From assembly GCA_000469685.2 (NCBI GenBank), contig LS997562.1:28071391-28135390 (forward strand): a stretch of DNA of 64,000 bases, read 5' to 3'. This DNA is from Haemonchus contortus (Eukaryota; Nematoda; Chromadorea; Rhabditida; Trichostrongylidae). Made by a program: the position numbers and the translations under genes. Below are positions 55,242 through 64,000 of the stretch, piece after piece (the stretch's first letter is position 1; every line of letters starts with the position of its first letter). Under the pieces are notes generated by a model. The model was not told the origin of the DNA, searched no databases, and saw only the letters and a list, made by a program, of their open reading frames with translations.

Positions 55242-58200
55242 CTATGGCGAACCGTCATATCCCTTCCAGAGATCCTTAGGTTCTTTGGCACATTTTCGCT
55301 GTATAAATGCATCGGCATAGTCAGTCACCTAAACAAAAGCCTAATTCCGATCAAATCAAATGCTGAGCAACAAATGTATGCATGATAGTCATCAGTGAGG
55401 GCATTGCATAACAACTGCATAATAAGTATTTCATCAAGTAAAATAGAATAAAACTCACCCGTTTTGCACCTTTTCCTGTTAGTGTAAAGTTGAAGTCGAC
55501 GCGCTCAGACTCCCTTTTCAGCATTTCCTTGCTCACCTTAAGAAGAGAGTTGGTTGTGTGCCCGTTTTGAACCTTCCGACATCACGAAGAACATCGAATC
55601 AAACAGACCTGCTTGATGATCCAGTCCTGCCTCTTTTTTGTTGCATCATCTCTGTGCCCGATATGGCGCACTATTATTGGCCCCACTACTTTCTCAATTT
55701 CGCACATCAACTTCTGAAAAAAAAACGCCCATCTTCAAAATGCTCATTTTCAGCACTGCACATTGAGAAGCAGTGAACCGGGTTGCATACCACACGAGCT
55801 TTGTGAAGTATAGACATGAAAGCCAAATAAAACAGAGAACCAGCACAACAGTAAAAAAGATGGAGTAAAGCCCTGAGCTTACAACACACCTTAGCTCGTT
55901 TTCGGTCAGCGTCGCTTCCGAATTTCTCCCACACCCGCTTATCGCGATCACGCTTCTTCTCGATGGCTTTCGGAGTTCCATTGATGGCATTGGTTTGCAC
56001 AGGTAAAACGGGGGTAGGGGTAGAGCCTTGAGCAGTATTGGAAGTGGAGACTTGCGGTGAGCATATTGCTGACCAACGCGACAGGAGGCCGTCATGATTT
56101 TTGCTCTGAAACATTCACCAGCAAATAAAATAGCAAGCAAAAATGACAGATTTATCAAGTAGGAACAGATTACCTACCAGCTCTACGCTATCAGACTCCG
56201 GATCATTTCCACATCCTGATGTGTCAGGCATTCGTGTAGGAGTACGTTCACCAGGATCACTTTCTTCCCCATCAGGAAGTTCCCAAACCGATTCGCGCGT
56301 TTCCTTAAAGAAATTAGGAGACCTCAAAGGAAAAAAGTGAAAGATAAAAAAAGATGGAGAGAAAAGAATAAGTGACAGAATCTGCTATACATTCCAAAGC
56401 AATCAGCGAAAGATAATGGGATTTCATTTTCAATCATGAGGTCGTTTCGGAGCAAGAAACTCCATAGCCAGTTTCAATCATTTGTGAAGTATCGGAATAA
56501 AGTTTGGGATAGACATGTTTACCTTATGGTAGTAGTACTTGGCTCCATCTTCATCCACAGCCTTTCGCCACATATATTCTTTATGGGGAGGAGGAGGGGG
56601 AGTTTTAGGGGTGGGCGGCAGTGGCGTTGCTGGAGCAATTGGAGACTCCGCCTTTTTCTGAACTGTTGCCTGAAAAAATATGTGAGGAAAGCTGAAAATC
56701 AAGGTCGAGAGAAAGCCATTCTAATAGAAAAACACTTCCGAAATAGAAAAGAGATTTGGCAAATGGAAAACAAAGTTCTAAGAACGAAGTTTCCTTCCCA
56801 TACTGTAAATATCAGACCTCTGTCGTCTTTTGGTCCAACAAAGACTGCAGTATTGACACTTCCTTTAAAAGGATCTGCAAGCGGGATCTGGAAGAATTTA
56901 CTCATCAATACTTTGTCACACTATATGATCAGGAATAAACTAAAAGATAGATTCTTAGTAATCACTATTGCCATAGTATATGAAATACGATAACCCACTG
57001 AAGCAGCGATACGTCGCAACTCTGGTAGTATTTACGATACTCTTCAGGGTCAAAATCTTCAGAGGGAAAACGTGAATAATCGTAGGTTGCTTGGTAGCCT
57101 GACACGCTAGGCACAGGTAGACCAGCATACGGCCCGTAGTCGTAGTAAGGCACTGTAGGCGGGTAAACTGTAAAACACATGATTATTTAGAAGCCTCAAT
57201 CCTATTATATGACTAGCAGTATTATGTTGGGAAGAGAGGAAAACTCTCCTTCTTCTAGGAGTGTATTCCAAAAAATCGTACGAGGCGAATGAAAAAAATG
57301 CAACATCGTAGGGTCAGCTGACCATACTAATCTACTCTAGTTCAAGTTTGTGCCCCAATAATAGGCGCCAGAGTCGTTCGAACCCCCACTACAATAAATT
57401 ATTACGAACGATAATATTATAAGAAAGTATTACTATGAAAATTATAAGGGGGAACAAATCAAAAAAGTAGTTCAACTTCCGTTTCGCACGTGCCCTAGAC
57501 GGAAGTCGAACTTTACAATACTCTCCCTCCGCGCTCTTCAGTAGAGTAAGGGAGTAGGGTAATTTCGCCGCGCAATTTGCCGCGCGCAGCTCGAATCGCA
57601 CGAATGTACACACATCCGTTGGGAATGGTCCAGCGGTAGTGAAGAAAGCGAGATTTCGCCCGTTTCGAGGAAAATATGGCTCCTTAAAAGTAGGGAAAAT
57701 AGAGCTTGGACGGAATTACCATGACGGAAATAACTATAGAAGGGGTACTCGTACGAGATTTCAGTTGTTGCAACTGCGCAAAGAACTTACTACATAAAGC
57801 CAGAACTGTACAGTTTTTGCCTTTCAGCCCTTTGCCTGTTGTTGTAGTTCAAAACAAGTTGTTTAGCTTCCTACATGGGTTCTCTTCCGATCGGTGCAGC
57901 CTTTGAAGCACCGTTCGCGATGATTCAATGGGCGGGTGTGTCGATGACGTGTCCACCTCTCATTCGATGTCACGTCAGACAGTCGGACGTGGCGTCGAAA
58001 TGAGAGGCGGACACGTCATCGACACACCCACCCATTGAATCATCGCGAACGGTGCCTTTAAGATGCCGGTGAATCTCGCCCGAGGATACACACGGTGCAA
58101 TCTTTGAGCCTTTATAACTCACTAACTAGGCCGTTTTCCGACCTATTAGCTCCAGATATAGTGTACGAGGGGACCTCTTACATATTCATATTCATCCTAG

Positions 58201-59689
58201 GGGGAAATCTCAGAAACAATTTCTATCGTGAACTGTGCATTTAAGTAGTTTGCGCTGAACACGGCCTTGCTTCAAATGATAGAATGTTTTATTGTTGCTC
58301 TCCCCAACTGAAAGCGATTTTTTTTCTGTAAGCCATCTTCGTAAGAACATCGCATAATATCACAGAGGCGATTATTCAGTGAAAAAAAGGACAGATGGGC
58401 TAAGGAAGCGTACCTCCCTGAAATTTTCGTGCACTTGGAATATTATGAAGGCCCTCTAGCCAAATTGACAATTTTCGCGCAAACACCGCCCCTGGCCTTT
58501 CTGCCACCTACAGGGAGTGTTCCCATCCTGTTCCCATAACTCCTACCAAATGTGAACGTTCCAGGTCCACGGAGACAAAAGTTATGAATTTTTGATCAAG
58601 CTCCGCCCATTGTGGGCGTAGTCTGGTCCTCTACCCACCATTAGTGTTCCCATCCTGTTCCCATAACTCCTACCAAATTTGAACGTTCTAGGTCTACGGA
58701 GACAGAAGTTCTGAATTTTTGCTCAAACTCCGCCCACTGTGGGCGGGGTTTGATTCTGCTCCCTACCATTAGTGTTCCTATACTGCCGTCCGTACTCCTA
58801 CCAAGTTTGAGTGCTCTAGGATCACGGGAACATGAGTCCTGAACTTCCGCTCAAGCATTTATTTCTCACAAACCTCGCCTCCTTTGGGCGGAGTCCGGTC
58901 CCGCCCCCACTAAGTGTTCCTATCCTGCCGCCTGTACTCCTACCAAGTTTGAACGCTTTCGGTCCACGGGGACAGGAGTTATGAATTTCCGGTCAGACAC
59001 ACACATACACTCACAAACACACCAACAGACACACTTAGCCGATTATATAAGTAGGATGTAAGAGTGCCTTATAGGCTGGAATCCCACCACTGGGCATCGA
59101 ACTTTCGGATATCTCTTAGCGCATGACTCATGGGTATTGTTACGCACGTTGATGCCTGACGCGTGACGCCCATCGGCCAGCGCTAAATCTGAAGTCTCCA
59201 TCGAGTACGTCGGTGAGAATGGATGTTGCTTGCACACAAGACCTCACTATTTATCAGCGCTACCTTTACAAACTGTTCTCGTTGCTAAAGGGGAGAAGGG
59301 TACAATAAAGGCGAACCATCGAAGTACTATTCTATACCATAGAATAATTTTTAAATCACGGAGAGGGAATCTCACATGGAGAGCTTGCCCATTAGAAAGA
59401 GTATACTTTATACATTTCACTACAAGACGCCCTACTTATTACATTGTTGCTCTTATCACTTCGACTGATATAAACAAAGAGGTGGAACCCAATCTTCGAT
59501 ATTGCATTGCATGTGTAGAGGATTGGAAATGCTTTTTGTCAACTCAAAGTAACAATTGTTGAGAATACACAAACCTGCAGCAATAGCTGGCGGTGGTGGT
59601 GGCGGTGGAGGTACGACTATTGGTGCTGGCGAAAGTATATTTGCAGGAGGCGGTGGAGGTATAGTTGCGGTCACCGCAGGACGAGGCCA
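55242..59689 (-). CDS. met-1: C-terminal part of a MET-1/SETD2-like histone H3K36 methyltransferase
   Basis: Exons (minus): 59689-59575, 57167-56995, 56669-56523, 56303-56178, 56105-55890, 55713-55609, 55536-55459, 55328-55242; every junction is phase-consistent and the stop is TAG at 55244-55242. Order of segments: Pro-rich (TIPPPPPANIL, VVPPPPPPPPAI), Tyr/Pro-rich (PPTVPYYDYGPYAGLPVP), a WW domain split by an intron (YMWRKAVDEDGAKYYYHK|ETRESVWELPD), an acidic linker, then a charged helical SRI-like region (IEKVVGPIIVRHI, DWIIKQVSKEMLKRESE, YADAFIQRKC). In SETD2/MET-1 the order SET, low-charge Pro/Tyr-rich, WW, SRI is standard, the SRI binding phosphorylated RNA polymerase II. The catalytic SET exons are not here and should lie right of 60 kb. 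The assignment also rests on proximity to mus-81. Confidence 0.75.
57640..58248 (+). repeat. F2 repeat with a nested hairpin, in a met-1 intron
   Basis: Matches copy 1 (194-709) in reverse. A right end ATCGTGAACTGTGCATTTAA is clear; the left end is decayed. The hairpin at 57902-58061 is inserted in it. Lies in the intron between met-1 exons at 59575 and 57167. Confidence 0.6.
57902..58061. repeat. Long-TIR hairpin with F2-type ends
   Basis: About 160 bp. GCACCGTTCGCGATGATTCA and a further 37 bp (through GTCGATGACGTGTCC) are mirrored almost perfectly at the right end, leaving a loop near TCACGTCAGACAGTCGGACG. The ends resemble AAGGCACNGTTCNCGAT of F2, so it is probably a mini-derivative of that family. 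Confidence 0.75.
58430..59050 (-). repeat. F3 minisatellite family, copy D
   Basis: Five units of about 115 bp, each with CTCCGCCCA-TTGTGGGCG or a decayed form, a TGTTCCCATCCTG box, CTCCTACCAAATTTGAACGT and CTAGGTCTACGGAGACA-like text. It ends with ACACACACATACACTCACAA, CAACAGACACACTTAGCCGA and TTATATAA. It lies in a met-1 intron. Confidence 0.75.
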
Positions 59690-59819
59690 CTGCAAAAATT
59701 GTATCAGGAGTCCAGACAAAAAAAACACCTCTGAAGTGCTAGACAATAAGAAAGGAAACCGCAGATCTCGAAATTCAAAAATCAAACCTCAGATCAAAAC
59801 TAGACATCAGAATTTCTAG

Positions 59820-59948
59820 TATAGGTAGAGATTTTGATGTCGAGTGTTCCTCTCAGAATTTCGTCTAGGACTTGAAGCCCAAGCTTGCCGGGATTGAAAT
59901 TAATAAAAACGAAGGAGACTCTTTTTTCCTGTCAATACATGCGTATCT
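59820..59948 (-). other. Unassigned exon-like stretch upstream of the met-1 Pro-rich exon
   Basis: On the minus strand, an acceptor-like TTGACAG at about 59933 opens a 43-codon frame with FINFNPGKLGLQVLDEILRG, stopping at 59817-59819. No clear donor and no family match. It could be an unrecognised met-1 exon or chance. Confidence 0.25.
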
Positions 59949-60084
59949 TGGTAAAGCAGCTCCCCTTTTTGAATAAACCGAAAGAAGAACACGGAACTTC
60001 CCCGGTACCGTCTTCCCAATTTCAAATGATACAAACCAACTAGCAGGTTTTTTGAATTGATACTATACTTCACTAAATTCCTAC

Positions 60085-60365
60085 TATAAATAATTCGCCA
60101 AGTGTGCCTATTGGTTTGTCGGTATGTTTGTGTGTGTATGTGTGTACGTATGTATGTATGTTTATGTGTGTCGGTAGGTGCGTTTGGCCGGAAGTTCATA
60201 TCTCCTGCTCCCGTAGATCTAGAGCGTCCAAACTTGGAGGGAGTACAGGCGGGACTCCACCTACAGAGGGCGGGGCTTGCACAGTAGAAATTTTCGACCG
60301 CAAATTCATAACTCCTGCTCCCTTGAAATACGGTAGGAGTACAGGTAGCAGGATGAGGACACTGA
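60085..60365 (+). repeat. F3 minisatellite family, copy E
   Basis: Begins TATAAATAATTCGCCAAGTG, passes through a TGTG/TATG microsatellite (60121-60172), then about two units with CATATCTCCTGCTCCCGTAG and GGCGGGGCTTGCACAG. Same orientation as copy A. Confidence 0.65.
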
Positions 60366-60588
60366 TGATGAGCGATAAGGGGTGATAACAATCGAAAAGA
60401 GCTAATAAAGAGCCTTAGAAGACGAGAGCGGCAGGATTTGCTAGCTCCTTCGCGTAAACGGTGGAGCCTTGGCACTTTAGTAAGGGATGTTGTGGATTGA
60501 GAAATGACCATAGATGTTCAGTGATAAGAATCAATAACAAGTCTAGAGACTGATAACGCCATAGAAGGCGAGCTTTGTGTCAAAAGTG

Positions 60589-63500
60589 GATGAAGCTGTG
60601 CCGCACCACTTGTCTTCACCATTGCCTGACTTCCTGCAAGGCATTCCTCACCATCAGCACTGCCGCGATGAAGCTGTGCCGCACCACTTGTCTTCACCAT
60701 TGCCTGACTTCCAGCAAGGCATCCCTCACCATGAGCACTGCCGCGATGAAGCTGTGCCGCGTCACTTATCTTCACCATTGCCTGGCTTCCACCAAGGCAT
60801 TCCTCACCATCAGCACTGCCGCGATGAAGCTGTGCCGTGTCACTTATCTTCACCATTGCCTGGCTTCCACGAAAGGCATTCCTCACCATCAGCACTGCCA
60901 CGATGAAGCTGTAACGCACCACTTTCACCATTGCCTGACTTCCAGCAAGGCATCCCTCACTATCGGCACTGCCGCGATGAAGCTGTGCCGCACCACTTGT
61001 CTTCACCATTGCCTGGCTTCCAGCAAGGCATTCCTCACCATCAGCACTGCCGCGATGAAGCTGTGCCGCACCACTTGTCTTCACCATTGCCTGGCTTGGC
61101 ATCCCTCACCATCAACACCGCCGCGATGAAGCTTTGCCGCACCACTTGTCTTCACCATTGCCTGGCTAGGCATCCCTCACCATCAACACCGCCGCGATGA
61201 AGCTGTGCCGCACCACTTGTCTTCACCATTGCCCGACTTCCTGCAAGGCATTCCTCACCATCAGCACTGCCGCGATGAAGCTGTGACGCACCACTTTCAC
61301 CATTGCCTGACTTCCAGCAAGGCATCCCTCACTATCGGCACTGCCGCGATGAAGCTGTGCCGCACCACTTGTCTTCACCATTGCCTGACTTCCAGCAAGG
61401 CATCCCTCACCATGAGCACTGCCGCGATGAAGCTGTGCCGCGTCACTTATCTTCACCATTGCCTGGCTTCCACCAAGGCATTCCTCACCATCAGCACTGC
61501 CGCGATGAAGCTGTGCCGTGTCACTTATCTTCACCATTGCCTGGCTTCCACGAAAGGCATTCCTCACCATCAGCACTGCCGCGATGAAGCTGTAACGCAC
61601 CACTTTCACCATTGCCTGACTTCCAGCAAGGCATCCCTCACTATCGGCACTGCCGCGATGAAGCTGTGCCGCACCACTTGTCTTCACCACTGCCTGGCTT
61701 CCAGCAAGGCATTCCTCACCATCAGCACTGCCGCGATGAAGCTGTGCCGCACCACTTGTCTTCACCATTGTCTGGCTAGGCATCCCTCACCATCAACACC
61801 GCCGCGATGAAGCTTTGCCGCACCACTTGTCTTCACCATTGCCTGGCTAGGCATCCCTCACCATCAACACCGCCGCGATGAAGCTGTGCCGCACCACTTG
61901 TCTTCACCATTGCCTGACTTCCTGCAAGGCATTCCTCACCATCAGCACTGCCGCGATGAAGCTGTGACGCACCACTTTCACCATTGCCTGACTTCCAGCA
62001 AGGCATCCCTCACTATCGGCACTGCCGCGATGAAGCTGTGCCGCACCACTTGTCTTCACCATTGCCTGGCTTCCAGCAAGGCATTCCTCACCATTAGCAC
62101 TGCCGCGATGAAGCTGTGACGCACCACTTTCACCATTGCCTGACTTCCAGCAAGGCATTCCTCACCATCAGCACTGCCGCGATGAAGCTGTGCCGCACCA
62201 CTTGTCTTCACCATTGCCTGGCTAGGCATCCCTCACCATCAGCACTGCCGCGATGAAGCTGTGTCGCACCACTTGTCTTCACCACTGCCTGGCTTCCAGC
62301 AAGGCATTCCTCACCATCAGCACTGCCGCGATGAAGCTGTGCCGCACCACTTGTCTTCACCATTGTCTGGCTAGGCATCCCTCACCATCAACACCGCCGC
62401 GATGAAGCTGTGCCGCACCACTTGTCTTCACCATTGCCTGGCTAGGCATCCCTCACCATCAACACCGCCGCGATGAAGCTGTGCCGCACCACTTGTCTTC
62501 ACCATTGCCTGGCTTCCAGCAAGGCATTCCTCACCATTAGCACTGCCGCGATGAAGCTGTGACGCACCACTTTCACCATTGCCTGACTTCCAGCAAGGCA
62601 TTCCTCACCATCAGCACTGCCGCGATGAAGCTGTGCCGCACCACTTGTCTTCACCATTGCCTGGCTAGGCATCCCTCACCATCAGCACTGCCGCGATGAA
62701 GCTGTGTCGCACCACTTGTCTTCACCACTGCCTGGCTTCCAGCAAGGCATTCCTCACCATCAGCACTGCCGCGATGAAGCTGTGCCGCACCACTTGTCTT
62801 CACCATTGTCTGGCTAGGCATCCCTCACCATCAACACCGCCGCGATGAAGCTGTGCCGCACCACTTGTCTTCACCATTGCCTGGCTAGGCATCCCTCACC
62901 ATCAACACCGCCGCGATGAAGCTGTGCCGCACCACTTGTCTTCACCAGTGCCTGACTTCCTGCAAGGCATTCCTCACCATCAGCACTGCCGCGATGAAGC
63001 TGTGACGCACCACTTTCACCATTGCCTGACTTCCAGCAAGGCATCCCTCACTATCGGCACTGCCGCGATGAAGCTGTGCCGCACCACTTGTCTTCACCAT
63101 TGCCTGGCTTCCAGCAAGGCATTCCTCACCATTAGCACTGCCGCGATGAAGCTGTGACGCACCACTTTCACCATTGCCTGACTTCCAGCAAGGCATTCCT
63201 CACCATCAGCACTGCCGCGATGAAGTTGTGTCGCACCACTTGTCTTCACCATTGCCTGACTTCCAGCAAGGCATCCCTCACCATGAGCACTGCGGCGATG
63301 AAGCTGTGCCGCGTCACTTATCTTCACCATTGCCTGGCTTCCACGAAAGGCATTCCTCACCATCAGCACTGCCGCGATGAAGCTGTAACGCACCACTTTC
63401 ACCATTGCCTGACTTCCAGCAAGGCATCCCTCACTATCGGCACTGCCGCGATGAAGCTGTGCCGCACCACTTGTCTTCACCACTGCCTGGCTTCCAGCAA

Positions 63501-64000
63501 GGCATTCCTCACCATCAGCACTGCCGCGATGAAGCTGTGACGCACCACTTGTCTTCACCATTGCCTGGCTAGGCAACCCTCACCATCAGCACTGCCGCGA
63601 TGAAGTTGTGCCGCACCACTTGTCTTCACCATTGCCTGGCTTCCAGCAAGGCATCCCTCACCATGAGCACTGCCGCGATGAAGCTGTGCCGCGTCACTTA
63701 TCTTCACCATTGCCTGACTTCCTGCAAGGCATTCCTCACCATCAGCACTGCCGCGATGAAGCTGTGACGCACCACTTTCACCATTGCCTGACTTCCAGCA
63801 AGGCATCCCTCACTATCGGCACTGCCGCGATTGAAGGCTGTGCCGCACCACTTGTCTTCACCATTGCCTGACTTCCAGCAAGCATCCCTCACCATGAGCA
63901 CTGCGGCGATGAAGCTGTGGCCGCGTCACTTATCTTCACCATTGCACTGGGCTTCCACGAAAGGCATTCCTCACCATCAGCACTGCCGCGATGAAAGCTG
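60589..64000. repeat. 78-bp satellite array (continues beyond the window)
   Basis: Roughly 45 head-to-tail units. Consensus landmarks: CCGCACCACTTGTCTTCACC, TTCCAGCAAGGCAT(C/T)CCTCA and CACTGCCGCGATGAAGCTGT. Variants: loss of TGTC in CCACTTTCACC, loss of TCCAGCA in GGCTAGGCATCC, and an extra base in CACGAAAGGC. Where 78-bp units are unbroken both strands stay open with a 26-residue period (minus: AAQLHRGSADGEECLAGSQA; plus: SSPLPDFLQGIPHHQHCRDE). Blocks of units recur at about 430, 680 and 1040 bp, indicating higher-order duplication. Given the position of met-1 exons it probably lies in a met-1 intron or between its exons. Confidence 0.9.

Noticed and set aside
56699..56908. Minus-strand frame with GPKDDRGLIFTVWEGNF as a met-1 exon
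   Set aside because: Exons on both sides join in phase without it; it lies inside the intron between 56995 and 56669.
59556..59819. Gly-rich plus-strand frame at 59.6 kb
   Set aside because: It is the antisense of the Pro-rich met-1 exon.
59900..60511. 203-residue minus-strand frame as a met-1 exon
   Set aside because: Its middle is the F3 microsatellite (THKHTYIRTHIHTQTYRQ); no SETD2 similarity.
60575..61810. Long open frames on both strands of the terminal array as genes
   Set aside because: They follow the 78-bp satellite period, break at variant units, and exist equally on both strands.
60589..64000. CRISPR-like array
   Set aside because: Units are head-to-tail without unique spacers and the genome is eukaryotic.

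Overview
The window is eukaryotic nuclear DNA from a nematode, most likely a clade V strongylid (hookworm-like). Evidence: short phase-consistent introns with TTTCAG-type acceptors, spliced-leader-like acceptors a few bases before start codons, RTE-type retroelement remnants of the kind common in hookworm assemblies, and a run of single-copy genes (cdc-6, NIP7, mus-81, met-1) that from memory also lie together on C. elegans chromosome I around cosmid C43E11. The species cannot be fixed from sequence alone.

Layout. 1-1.7 kb: two exon-sized gene pieces, the likely first exon of GMPPA (minus) and an unidentified terminal exon (plus). 2.0-11.2 kb: a nest of transposons. A short inverted-repeat element (called F4 here) was split by a foldback element (F1), which was split by a Ty3/gypsy-type LTR element, which lost gag and contains a CR1/jockey-like fragment and a GC-rich minisatellite (F3). 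11.2-29.3 kb: gene-poor, with repeat families F2, F3 and F6 and a 2.8-kb near-palindrome (F5) flanked by a 7-bp direct repeat. 29.4-30.1 kb: a CTDSPL2/SCP-like phosphatase (minus). 32.2-37.4 kb: a CDC6 homologue (plus) whose ATP-binding exons are separated by a 3-kb intron holding an antisense RTE copy. 38.3-39.7 kb: a complete four-exon NIP7 gene. 40.4-41.5 kb: an RTE copy interrupted by an F1 hairpin. 42.2-49.9 kb: MUS81 (minus), introns containing RTE, F4, F1 and F2 elements. 50.4-51.5 kb: a dead mariner-like element. 55.2-59.7 kb: the C-terminal half of a MET-1/SETD2-like protein (minus), with Pro-rich, WW and SRI-like segments; its SET domain must lie beyond the right edge. 60.6-64.0 kb: a 78-bp satellite array that runs off the window.

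The host genes act in chromosome biology and growth: CDC6 licenses replication origins, MUS81 resolves branched DNA, MET-1/SETD2 methylates H3K36 during transcription, NIP7 matures 60S ribosomes, and the SCP-like enzyme is a protein phosphatase. No operon is proven; NIP7 lies about 0.9 kb downstream of cdc-6 on the same strand.

The least explained material is the F1 family: GC-rich hairpins sharing only GGCTGCTTTCATAGT-like ends and 3-bp target duplications, while the stem sequence differs from copy to copy.
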